Origin: BJGO01 sp964640655
GTDB taxonomy: Bacteria; Bacteroidota; Bacteroidia; Chitinophagales; UBA10324
Length of the DNA stretch: 30,139 nucleotides
Assembly: GCA_964640655.1 (NCBI GenBank)
Contig: CAZXFT010000029.1
Location: forward strand, 1-30,139
Direction: 5' to 3'
Positions 17,585 through 25,535 of this stretch are shown one piece after another. Position numbers and translations under genes: made by a program. The notes beneath the pieces were generated by a model that searched no databases, was not told the DNA's origin, and was given only the letters and a program-made list of their open reading frames with translations. The number at the start of each line of letters is the position of its first letter. The stretch's first letter is position 1.

Positions 17585-20533
17585 ATGAGTAGTATACTAC
17601 TGAAGGCATTAATGCAACTATTTGCACTTTGCCTCGGAAGCAGTGTACTGACTGATGCATCTAGAAGAGTACTTGAAAATTTTTTACGTCAAAACATCAG
17701 CCCTGATTTAGTTGAGGATTATCTAAAGCTTTTTAATAGTTTACATAAAAAGCCTGATGAAATAAAGATTATTGCAGATCATCCTCTGCGATTTGAAGAA
17801 AACCGTCAATTGCTGAATGACATTTTCGAACGCATCAACGATGAACTCAACTTTAAACGCAAGTATATTTTACTGTTGCGTTTAGCTGAGTTTCTGTTTT
17901 TCATTCAAGCGGAATTAACTTCTGAGGACAGTGTTTTCCTCAATAAAGCAGCTCGCAATTTTAATCTGGATGAAACTGATGTTAAAAACCTGATAGCACT
18001 TATCAAAGGAGAAACAGATAACATATCAACTAAACATCTGATTACATACAGCAAAATATTTACATCATTACATCACACGCACCTTGTAGCAGAAATATCA
18101 CCTGAAGAATTATTTTTTTTATACGCAGCAGAAGCTGATCTTATTGTAATGAAGGCTGTTGGTATTAATGATATCAGCATCAATAATCAGCCGGTTGTCA
18201 GTGGCTTATCACAAATAATAATACATGGTGCAGTTATACGCAGCAACCGTTTCAAGACGATTTACTTTAGTGAAGTACATAAACACTTTGTACAACACGA
18301 AACTAAAGAACACTATAGAATAACTGTAGATAATGTTCTGTATAAATTTGATGATGGTAGTACAGGTATTCAGCCTTTTTCCTTGGATGTGGAGTCGGGA
18401 ACATTAATGGGTATTATGGGAAACAGTGGTGCCGGAAAGTCAACATTACTTGGAATTTTAAATGGTTCCTACCTACCTGCATCAGGACGTGTTCTTATCA
18501 ATGGTGAGGATATACATAGTAATAAACAATTGCTTGAACAGATTGGATTTATACCGCAGGATGATTTACTTATCAGTGAATTAACAGTATTTGAGAATTT
18601 ATACTATAGTGCTCGATTATCAATAGGCAAGTTGAATGATGATCAATTGCGTGTGCGCATCAACAAGACATTGAACTCACTTGGTTTATATGATATCAGA
18701 AATATCAAAGTTGGTGATGCACTGAATAAATATATTAGTGGGGGGCAGCGAAAGCGTTTAAACATAGCCCTCGAACTGATTCGTGAGCCTAAAATATTAT
18801 TAGTTGATGAACCTACTTCAGGTTTGTCATCGAACGATGCGGAAAATATTATGGATCTTCTTCGTGAGATCGCAGACAAAGGCTCTATTGTTATGGTGGT
18901 CATTCATCAGCCATCGTCCGAAATTTATAAATTGTTTGATGCACTTACACTTTTTGATAGGGGAGGGTTTCATATCTATCATGGACATCCTTTGGATGCA
19001 GTAATGTATTTTAAAAGAGCGGCCGCTTATGCCGACTCTGATAAAAGTGAATGTATCAGCTGCGGTAACGTAAACCCTGAAATCATCTTTACCATAGTTG
19101 AATCAAAACTGATAGACGAATATGGCCGTTTGTCTAATACAAGAAAAGTCAGTCCGGCTCAATGGTATGCTGCTTATCGCCAATCTGTTCAACAGCAGGA
19201 AAATGATACTGCCACAACAAAAGTAAAAGCGTCATCTAGCAGATTAACCTCATCAAAATCTTCTGCATGGTTTCAGTATTTTACCTATCTGAAAAGAGAC
19301 ATTGCTTCAAAGTCGAAGAATGCTCAGTATCTGTTTGTTAATCTCCTGATCGCTCCATTGCTGGGAACCATTTTAGCAGCAGCACTGCGATATCACAATC
19401 CCGGAGAGAATTATTCTTATGCCACTAATAATAACATCACTGTGATACTATTTATCTCAGTTATCGTTGCATTTTTCCTGGGTTTATCGGTAAGTGCAGA
19501 AGAAATTATAAAAGACAAGCATGTTCTGAAACGGGAGGCACTGCTCAGGCTAAGCCGTAATAGTTATTTACTGAGTAAGATATCTGTTCTATTTATTATT
19601 TCTATGTTTCAGGTATTTACCTATACTCTGATCATTTTCTTCGTTCTTGGATTAAATTCATTCTGGTATCTGTGGTGGATCCTGATGTTAACTTCATTTA
19701 GTGCAGTAATGCTGGGGCTAAATCTTTCCGCAGGGTTTAAAACGGCAGTTACTGTTTATATCCTGATACCGTTCATTGTTATACCGCAACTTTTACTCAG
19801 CGGAATTATGGTTCGTTTCGACCGGTTAAATACAGTAATCACAGCGGACGCAGTAATGCCGGCTGTTGGCAACACAATGGTGAGTCGCTGGGCATTTGAG
19901 TCCATAGCACTCAACGAAATTCACTCTTCAAAATATTCCCATTTTTCGAAACCGTACGATATTAAAATCAGTAAGGCACATTATATCATTGACTACTGGT
20001 ACGATTTCGTTAAGCAACATTTAAACGGCGATTTGCATAACGATTGCATTCATAGTCTCCAACAGGAGGCACAAATATTGGGCTTGCGCCAAAAAGTGGA
20101 TGCATCAAATGCAAACGAAGTGCTTGAAACAGTTAAGGATAAATATATTGATCAATTCTCCTTAGTGTCGGAAGCATTACAAAAACAGTTCACCAAACAA
20201 CCTTTAATGGCAGAAGAAAAAAAGAAGTCCTTCAATTCAACACTTAACGATTTATTGAGAAACAAAGAGTCGATGAATAAGGTTAAAGCCAAGGATAACA
20301 AATTGATCAGACTCTATGAACCTGTATTCGACTACGAACCTCAGCTTGGAATTTTTGCTTCACCTATGTATGCACCTGTAAAATTATTCCTGGGTCAAAA
20401 GATGAATACTCATGCGGCCAATATCCTCATATTGGTTTTAAGCATCGTTTTGTTATATGTGTGTCTTTATTTTAATGCAGTTGAAAAAATTCTTGGTCTT
20501 GTTCAAAGCATCAAAAAGAAAAAGCAGGCTTAA
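17585..20533 (+). CDS. Large ABCG-like ABC transporter with N-terminal TerB-like domain
   Basis: 982 residues, one polypeptide with several parts. Residues 1-140 are a helical region with acidic pairs that resembles TerB-like domains. Residues 190-245 look beta-rich and may be an FHA-like linker. The ATPase spans about 250-480: Walker A GNSGAGKST (279-287), signature ISGGQRKR (384-391), Walker B LLVDEPTSGL followed by SSND, then an H-loop IHQPSSE. Membrane helices run from about 580 to 740 (ABC-2/ABCG order, ATPase before membrane part). A long soluble stretch (about 760-940) follows, with one last helix near 950-970. The D-loop Asp of ABCG proteins is Ser here. Such proteins occur in Bacteroidota but, to my knowledge, have no defined substrate. 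Likely an operon with the lipoprotein upstream. Confidence 0.85.
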   Translation: MSSILLKALMQLFALCLGSSVLTDASRRVLENFLRQNISPDLVEDYLKLFNSLHKKPDEIKIIADHPLRFEENRQLLNDIFERINDELNFKRKYILLLRLAEFLFFIQAELTSEDSVFLNKAARNFNLDETDVKNLIALIKGETDNISTKHLITYSKIFTSLHHTHLVAEISPEELFFLYAAEADLIVMKAVGINDISINNQPVVSGLSQIIIHGAVIRSNRFKTIYFSEVHKHFVQHETKEHYRITVDNVLYKFDDGSTGIQPFSLDVESGTLMGIMGNSGAGKSTLLGILNGSYLPASGRVLINGEDIHSNKQLLEQIGFIPQDDLLISELTVFENLYYSARLSIGKLNDDQLRVRINKTLNSLGLYDIRNIKVGDALNKYISGGQRKRLNIALELIREPKILLVDEPTSGLSSNDAENIMDLLREIADKGSIVMVVIHQPSSEIYKLFDALTLFDRGGFHIYHGHPLDAVMYFKRAAAYADSDKSECISCGNVNPEIIFTIVESKLIDEYGRLSNTRKVSPAQWYAAYRQSVQQQENDTATTKVKASSSRLTSSKSSAWFQYFTYLKRDIASKSKNAQYLFVNLLIAPLLGTILAAALRYHNPGENYSYATNNNITVILFISVIVAFFLGLSVSAEEIIKDKHVLKREALLRLSRNSYLLSKISVLFIISMFQVFTYTLIIFFVLGLNSFWYLWWILMLTSFSAVMLGLNLSAGFKTAVTVYILIPFIVIPQLLLSGIMVRFDRLNTVITADAVMPAVGNTMVSRWAFESIALNEIHSSKYSHFSKPYDIKISKAHYIIDYWYDFVKQHLNGDLHNDCIHSLQQEAQILGLRQKVDASNANEVLETVKDKYIDQFSLVSEALQKQFTKQPLMAEEKKKSFNSTLNDLLRNKESMNKVKAKDNKLIRLYEPVFDYEPQLGIFASPMYAPVKLFLGQKMNTHAANILILVLSIVLLYVCLYFNAVEKILGLVQSIKKKKQA

Positions 20534-20553
20534 AAAGCCTGCTTATATTTTTT
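20522..20553. terminator. Two-way terminator between the ABC gene and the TPR gene
   Basis: A perfect 10-bp stem (20522-20531 with 20535-20544) with an AAA loop and a T run to 20554. The ABC stop codon TAA (20531-20533) lies inside it. On the minus strand the stem is followed by TTTTTCTTTTT, so it can end both converging transcripts. Confidence 0.85.
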
Positions 20554-20569
20554 TTAATAATAAGGTTAA

Positions 20570-21412
20570 TTAATTGTTGGAGTATTTTTTAATAAAACCG
20601 CCTTTGCTGCATTTGTTCTGATACATACTCATACCATCTTTTTGATTGAGCTCGGCAGCTTTCTTCCAGCAGGAACATGCCTCCTCCTTTTCGCCAAGGT
20701 TGTTATATACCACACCAATGTTGTAATAAGCATCTCCATCATATTTATTCAGTTCAATGGCTTTGTTAAAAAATACGATGGATTCTTCGTAGCGACCAAC
20801 ATCTGCCAATGTTGAACCGGCATTGATGTATGCTTGCTGAAACTTGGGATTTAAATCAATTACTTGTGCGAAATCTTTAAAAGCCAAATCGTATTGTTTG
20901 AGTCTTTTATAAGCATTGCCCCTGTTATAAAATCCCTTTTCACTGTCAGGTCGTAGTAAAATGTAATGACTATAATCCTGAATGGCAGAATCAAATTTTA
21001 ATGCCTCAAAATAGAGGTTGCCACGCTTCATAATCGCTTGGGCAAATTCAGGGTCTAAATGAATGCTCATAGTTAAATCTTGAATGGCAGTCTCGTTATT
21101 TTCCATCTGTTTATATGCCATAGCTCTGTTGTAATAAGCATTGGCATCATTTGGTTTCATTTCAATGTAGGTATTGAAATCATTTAGTGCGCGATTGAAA
21201 TCGTTTATAAAGTAGTATGCTGAAGCACGTCTGAAGTAAGCTATAGCAAAATCCGCCTTAAGTTCAATTGCATTAGTAAAATCATCAATAGCGCCTTTGT
21301 AATCCTTGGCTTCTAATTTTTTACGTCCTTCTTTAACGTAATCATCGGCCGTTGGGGTAGGGGTTGATACTATTTGTAGTAGTATCATAAGCTGAATAAA
21401 TAGAAAATTCAT
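20570..21412 (-). CDS. Tetratricopeptide repeat protein
   Basis: 280 residues, minus strand. A short hydrophobic N-terminus (residues 2-16) looks like a signal peptide or membrane anchor, followed by a Pro/Thr-rich joint and about seven consecutive 34-residue TPR units (from about residue 24 to 255) with the usual A-x-x-x-Y/F-N-R-G/A and (L/I)xP positions. The repeats make a helical scaffold for protein-protein contacts; the partner is unknown. Two Cys pairs near the end (CSCWKK and NKCSKGG) are outside the canonical repeat. The gene is divergent from secY (161-nt gap) and convergent with the ABC transporter, so it is a single-gene unit. A TAATTTTG box on the minus strand (21548-21541) is a possible but distant -7 element. 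Confidence 0.88.
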   Translation of the reverse strand: MNFLFIQLMILLQIVSTPTPTADDYVKEGRKKLEAKDYKGAIDDFTNAIELKADFAIAYFRRASAYYFINDFNRALNDFNTYIEMKPNDANAYYNRAMAYKQMENNETAIQDLTMSIHLDPEFAQAIMKRGNLYFEALKFDSAIQDYSHYILLRPDSEKGFYNRGNAYKRLKQYDLAFKDFAQVIDLNPKFQQAYINAGSTLADVGRYEESIVFFNKAIELNKYDGDAYYNIGVVYNNLGEKEEACSCWKKAAELNQKDGMSMYQNKCSKGGFIKKYSNN

Positions 21413-21501
21413 ACTGGGTTATTTATTTCACGGTCTGAAACGAGTATGAAGATAATAAGTTACTTCGAAAAAAGGCAAGTTTGCGGCTTGTTTAGTAGAA
21501 T

Positions 21502-21532
21502 ATTGTTCAAGTATGAAATATTTATACCTTTG
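21502..21532 (+). promoter_or_regulatory. Bacteroidetes-type promoter of secY
   Basis: ATTG (21502-21505), 19 nt spacer, then a perfect -7 box TACCTTTG (21525-21532) followed by C. Transcription would start near 21538, about 36 nt before the ATG of secY. Confidence 0.78.
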
Positions 21533-21573
21533 CACTCCTTCAAAATTACAATAAATAGACTTTTTAAGAAAGA

Positions 21574-22911
21574 ATGAAACGTTTTATACAAACCCTGCAG
21601 AATATCTGGCACATCGAAGACCTGAGAATACGTCTGATAAATACCATTGGATTTATACTTATTTACCGCATCGGTTCTTATATAGCGCTGCCCGGTTTGG
21701 ATGCAAGCCAATTAGCCACCCTTAATGATCAAGGTAATTCAGGAGTTTTCGGATTGATTAACATTTTTGCCGGTGGTGCATTCTCTCGTGCATCCATTTT
21801 TGCATTGGGTATTATGCCATATATCTCAGCAAGCATCGTGGTGCAGTTGTTGGGTATGGCTGTTCCATATTTCCAAAAACTTCAGAAAGAGGGAGAAAGT
21901 GGTCGTCGTAAAATCAATCAGATTACACGTTTGCTCACTGTAGGTGTTACCTTTTTTCAGGCAACAGGTTACATTGTATACCTGCGCAGTTTAGGAGCAC
22001 AAACACTGGTTAGCCCAACTTTATTCTGGTTATCAAGCACAGTAATTTTAACTTCAGGTACCATCTTCGTAATGTGGTTGGGTGAAAAAATTACCGATAA
22101 AGGAATTGGAAACGGTATTTCTTTACTGATCATGGTTGGAATCATGGCCAACTTGCCTTTCGCATTAATTTCCGAGTTCCAGTCACGTATGGGTGATGGC
22201 GGCAGCGGTGGTTTAGTAGCGTTCATCTTTGAATTGGCTGCATTGATTGCGGTTATTCTTATAGTTATTCTGTTAGTTCAGGGAACAAGAAAAATACCGG
22301 TACAATACGCAAAACGAATTGTTGGAAACAAACAATATGGTGGTGTACGTCAGTACATACCTCTTAAGGTAAATGCTGCAGGAGTTATGCCTATCATCTT
22401 TGCACAGGCTTTGATGTTCATACCTGCTACTATTGCTTCTTTCTTCCCAGATTCAGCCGCAGCTCAGGGTGCCAGTTCCATTACAAATCCAATGAGCTTT
22501 TGGTACAATTTTATTTTTGCACTATTAATTCTCGTTTTCACTTACTTCTATACTGCACTTATTGTTAACCCAATTCAGATGGCGGATGATATGAAGCGTA
22601 ACGGAGGGTTTATACCCGGAGTTAAACCTGGACGTAAGACTGCTGAGTTTATTGACTCTATTATGTCGAGAATTACTTTGCCGGGTGCCATCTTCCTTGC
22701 ATTTGTAGCTATTATGCCTACGTTTGCATCCATGTTTGGTGTCAACAGTCAGTTTGCCAATTTTTATGGTGGTACTTCATTGTTGATTATGGTGGGTGTT
22801 ATTCTGGATACTCTTCAGCAAATAGAGAGTCATTTATTAATGCGACATTATGATGGTTTGATGAAATCAGGACGTATTAAAGGCCGTACTCAGGTTGGCA
22901 CAGCTATGTAA
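21574..22911 (+). CDS. secY: Protein translocase subunit SecY
   Basis: 445 residues with ten hydrophobic helices, the central pore protein of the Sec translocon in the inner membrane. Family landmarks: N-terminal IEDLRIRLINTIGF, LPGLD in the first periplasmic loop, GIMPYISASIVVQLL plug-side helix, GNGISLLIMVGI, the cytoplasmic loop IPVQYAKRIVG, and NPIQMADDMKRNGGFIPGVKPG near helix 8-9. In most Bacteroidota secY follows rplO in the spc cluster; here it begins its own transcript with a strong promoter and faces a divergent TPR gene. map follows after 20 nt. Confidence 0.97.
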   Translation: MKRFIQTLQNIWHIEDLRIRLINTIGFILIYRIGSYIALPGLDASQLATLNDQGNSGVFGLINIFAGGAFSRASIFALGIMPYISASIVVQLLGMAVPYFQKLQKEGESGRRKINQITRLLTVGVTFFQATGYIVYLRSLGAQTLVSPTLFWLSSTVILTSGTIFVMWLGEKITDKGIGNGISLLIMVGIMANLPFALISEFQSRMGDGGSGGLVAFIFELAALIAVILIVILLVQGTRKIPVQYAKRIVGNKQYGGVRQYIPLKVNAAGVMPIIFAQALMFIPATIASFFPDSAAAQGASSITNPMSFWYNFIFALLILVFTYFYTALIVNPIQMADDMKRNGGFIPGVKPGRKTAEFIDSIMSRITLPGAIFLAFVAIMPTFASMFGVNSQFANFYGGTSLLIMVGVILDTLQQIESHLLMRHYDGLMKSGRIKGRTQVGTAM

Positions 22912-22925
22912 CAATTACTGTTACA
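22907..22925 (+). other. Small hairpin spanning the secY stop codon
   Basis: TGTAACA (22907-22913) pairs perfectly with TGTTACA (22919-22925) across ATTAC. It includes the secY stop and ends 6 nt before the map ATG, so it could affect coupling between the two genes. There is no T run, so it is not a terminator. Confidence 0.5.
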
Positions 22926-22931
22926 ATACAA

Positions 22932-23723
22932 ATGATATATTATAAGTCGGATGAAGAAATAGAACTGATGAAGTTCAGTGGCGATTTAGTTTCCAGAACT
23001 ATTGCCGAAGTTGCCAAACATATCAAGCCCGGAGTATCGCTTCTTCATTTAGACCAGGTTGCCGAAACCTTTATTAGAGATCACAAAGGAATTCCTGCAT
23101 TTAAAGGATACAAGGGATTTTCAGGTACACTTTGTACTTCCTTAAACGAAGTCGTTGTTCACGGCATTCCAAACGAAACAGAATTAAAAGAAGGCGATAT
23201 CATTTCTATTGATTGCGGAGTAATTTTGAATCAATATTATGGAGATAGCGCATTTACCTTTCCGGTTGGGCACATCTCGGAGCAATTGAAGCAATTATTG
23301 CTGGTAACAAGAAGGTCATTAAATCATGCTATAGATGCAGCCAAATCCGGTAACAGATTAGGAGATATTGGTTTTGCTGTTCAAGATTACTGCGAGTCGA
23401 AGTATGGGTATGGAGTTATTCGCGAAATGGTGGGTCATGGAATAGGTAAGAGGCTTCACGAAGAGCCTAACGTACCTAATTATGGAAAGCGTGGCTCAGG
23501 CCCTAAATTATTACCCGGTTTGGTTATAGCCATAGAACCTATGGTTAATTTAGGGAAAAGAGCCATAGCTGAGGCCAACGATGGTTGGACTATATATGCC
23601 ACCGACCGTAAACCTTCGGCGCATTTCGAGCACACAGTGGCTATAAAATCCGAAAAAACTGAAGTATTAACCACCTTTAAGTACACCGACGAAGTAATTC
23701 AGCTCGATTGGCTTACGGATTAG
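22932..23723 (+). CDS. map: Methionine aminopeptidase, type I
   Basis: 263 residues. Removes the initiator Met from new proteins. All five metal ligands are visible: Asp94, Asp105, His169, Glu202 and Glu233, together with His77 and His176 (LHEEP) of the substrate site. Length and the lack of an N-terminal extension fit bacterial type I enzymes. Directly behind secY, the usual order in the spc cluster, but the expected infA, rpmJ and rpsM do not follow; the next gene is DUF177 with its own promoter. Confidence 0.96.
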   Translation: MIYYKSDEEIELMKFSGDLVSRTIAEVAKHIKPGVSLLHLDQVAETFIRDHKGIPAFKGYKGFSGTLCTSLNEVVVHGIPNETELKEGDIISIDCGVILNQYYGDSAFTFPVGHISEQLKQLLLVTRRSLNHAIDAAKSGNRLGDIGFAVQDYCESKYGYGVIREMVGHGIGKRLHEEPNVPNYGKRGSGPKLLPGLVIAIEPMVNLGKRAIAEANDGWTIYATDRKPSAHFEHTVAIKSEKTEVLTTFKYTDEVIQLDWLTD

Positions 23724-23763
23724 GATTTTACTAAAATTTATTTCCTTTTCTTCTTCATTTTTA

Positions 23764-23771
23764 TACTTTTG
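23764..23771 (+). promoter_or_regulatory. -7 promoter box before the DUF177-rpmF operon
   Basis: A perfect TACTTTTG followed by TGC, with only a loose TTTC at the expected -33 position (23741-23744). A start near 23777 leaves about 18 nt before the ATG at 23795. It rules out the alternative GTG start at 23771, which would overlap the box. Confidence 0.65.
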
Positions 23772-23794
23772 TGCTCCTTTTTAAGGTTGATGCA

Positions 23795-24325
23795 ATGAAT
23801 GCCCGGCGTGAATTTGAAATAGCTTTTGTTGGATTAAAGGAAGCATTACACGAATTCAACTTTAAGATAGATCGTTCTTTTTTTGAAAACTTCGATTCAT
23901 CGCCAATAATGGATTGCGATATTTCGGTGCTCTTGAAGTTTGATAAGAAAAGCACATTTTTTCTTCTCGACTTTCAAATTAGCGGAACAGTTAAGCTGAA
24001 TTGCAACCGATGTAATGCCGAACTCGATTACCCCATTGATGGAGATTTTCCACTTGTGGTAAAATTGGGAGATGTCAGCCGGGAGGATGCAAAGGTTGAA
24101 GAGGATGTCATCTTTATCAGCCGTTCCGAAACGCACCTGAACATAGAGCAACTCTTGTATGAGTTCATAAACCTCACAGTTCCGGCTTACGTGGTGGAAT
24201 GCAGCAACATACCCGGAAAATCTTGCGACCCAGAAGTTTTGAAGATATTGGACGACTTGAATCAAAAAAAACAAAAAGAAAAAGACCCCAGGTGGGATAC
24301 TTTAAAAAACATAAAATTTAAATAA
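23795..24325 (+). CDS. DUF177 (YceD-like) protein
   Basis: 176 residues with ATG at 23795, where the protein begins MNARREFEIAF. DUF177 genes sit directly before rpmF across bacteria, and YceD has been linked to 23S rRNA accumulation, so a role in large-subunit assembly is likely. The sequence shows the family's C-x-x-C (Cys70, Cys73; C-NR-C) and a second Cys pair (Cys136, Cys144) that could complete a metal site. The C-terminus is Lys-rich (QKKQKEKDPRW...LKNIKFK), suiting RNA contact. It ends 1 nt before rpmF, so translation is coupled. Confidence 0.9.
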   Translation: MNARREFEIAFVGLKEALHEFNFKIDRSFFENFDSSPIMDCDISVLLKFDKKSTFFLLDFQISGTVKLNCNRCNAELDYPIDGDFPLVVKLGDVSREDAKVEEDVIFISRSETHLNIEQLLYEFINLTVPAYVVECSNIPGKSCDPEVLKILDDLNQKKQKEKDPRWDTLKNIKFK

Positions 24326-24326
24326 T

Positions 24327-24515
24327 ATGCCAAATCCTAAACGCAGACATTCGAAAACACGCCGCGATAAAAGAAGAACTCACGATAAAGCAGCAATGCC
24401 AACGCTTTCTGTTGATTCAACCACAGGTATGACGCACCTTCGTCACCGTGCTCACTGGAGCGAAGGCAAATTATATTATAAGGGCAACGTTGTTCTTGAA
24501 AAGGCTGTTGACTAA
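24327..24515 (+). CDS. rpmF: 50S ribosomal protein L32
   Basis: 62 residues: basic N-terminus MPNPKRRHSKTRRDKRR, then HDKAAMPTLS and a short beta hairpin with YYKGNVV. L32 binds the 23S rRNA near the peptidyl-transferase centre. There is no Cys at all, so the zinc ribbon found in many L32 proteins is lost and this is a zinc-independent form. Starts 1 nt after the DUF177 stop; plsX follows after 53 nt, in the classical rpmF-plsX-fabH order. Confidence 0.95.
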   Translation: MPNPKRRHSKTRRDKRRTHDKAAMPTLSVDSTTGMTHLRHRAHWSEGKLYYKGNVVLEKAVD

Positions 24516-24520
24516 CCAAC

Positions 24521-24550
24521 ATTGCAATTTTCAACTTTTTTATTAGTTTG
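24521..24550 (+). promoter_or_regulatory. Possible internal promoter before plsX
   Basis: ATTG (24521-24524), 18-nt spacer, then TTAGTTTG (24543-24550), one mismatch from TAnnTTTG, followed by C. A start near 24556 gives a leader of about 13 nt to the plsX ATG at 24569. It could let the lipid genes run independently of rpmF. Confidence 0.5.
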
Positions 24551-24568
24551 CATTCATAATCCATCGTT

Positions 24569-25534
24569 ATGATTCGCTTAGGTATTGATGCTATGGGTGG
24601 TGATTTTGCACCTCTTGAATGCATAAAGGGCATTCAGCAGTTTGCAGAAAAAAATCCTGAGAGCGTGCATTTTGTGCTTTTTGGTGACCAGCAATCCATT
24701 AAGGACGCAATCAGCAGTGTAGGTTCATTGAAGGTTTCTTACGAAATAATTCATTGCTCTAACAATATAGAAATGAGCGAGTCACCGACACGCGCCATTG
24801 CTCAAAAGCCCGAATCCAGTATTGTTCAGGGCTTCAAATATTTATGTGAAACAAATATTGACGGCTTTGCCAGTGCCGGTAATACCGGAGCTGTATTAGT
24901 TGGAGCCATTTACACGGTTAAAAATATTCCCGGAGTCATAAGACCTGCTTTGGTTTCACTCATTCCCCGCACACAAAATAAACTAGGATTACTGGTTGAT
25001 GTTGGTGCCAACTCTGATTGTAAACCTGAAGTATTGGTTCAGTTTGGTATGCTAGGTTCAATTTACTTAGAAAGTATTTTTAACGTGCCCAATCCTAAGG
25101 TGGCATTAATCAACATTGGTGAAGAAGAAGGTAAGGGAAATATGTTAGCACAGGCGGCATACACCTTAATGAAAGAAAGTAATCAACTGAACTTTATTGG
25201 AAATATAGAAGGCCGGGATGTTTTTAAAGATCACGCCGATGTTATGGTTTGCGATGGTTTTACCGGTAACATCATTTTAAAAATGGGTGAATCGTTTTAT
25301 GATGTGGTGAAGTCGAGAAATATCAACGACCCTTATTTTGAATTATTCAACTACGAAAACTTTGGCGGTACCGCAATCTTAGGCGTGAATGCACCTGTAT
25401 TTATCGGACACGGTATTTCCAACGCCAATGCATTTTGCAACATGTATAATTTGATGAAGACATTCATCGAACGCGATGTGATAGAAAAATTTCGTCACCA
25501 TTTTATTCAATCAACCACAAGCATAGAAAGTTAA
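24569..25534 (+). CDS. plsX: Phosphate acyltransferase PlsX
   Basis: 321 residues. Converts acyl-ACP and phosphate to acyl-phosphate, the donor for PlsY in phosphatidic acid synthesis; a peripheral membrane enzyme. Landmarks are the N-terminal GIDAMGGD-x-AP motif (residues 5-14), SAGNTGA, GANSDCKPE, GEEEGKGN and GFTGNI. The length is slightly shorter than many homologues (about 330-340) but both ends look complete. One base separates its stop from the fabH start, so the two are translated together. Confidence 0.96.
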   Translation: MIRLGIDAMGGDFAPLECIKGIQQFAEKNPESVHFVLFGDQQSIKDAISSVGSLKVSYEIIHCSNNIEMSESPTRAIAQKPESSIVQGFKYLCETNIDGFASAGNTGAVLVGAIYTVKNIPGVIRPALVSLIPRTQNKLGLLVDVGANSDCKPEVLVQFGMLGSIYLESIFNVPNPKVALINIGEEEGKGNMLAQAAYTLMKESNQLNFIGNIEGRDVFKDHADVMVCDGFTGNIILKMGESFYDVVKSRNINDPYFELFNYENFGGTAILGVNAPVFIGHGISNANAFCNMYNLMKTFIERDVIEKFRHHFIQSTTSIES

Positions 25535-25535
25535 G

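Noticed and set aside
21541..21548. Minus-strand promoter box TAATTTTG for the TPR gene
   Set aside because: The -7 match is perfect, but it is 129 nt from the gene and has no clear -33 partner; mentioned only in the gene entry.
23771..23794. GTG start for the DUF177 gene
   Set aside because: The GTG is part of the TACTTTTG promoter box and would lie upstream of the predicted transcript start.
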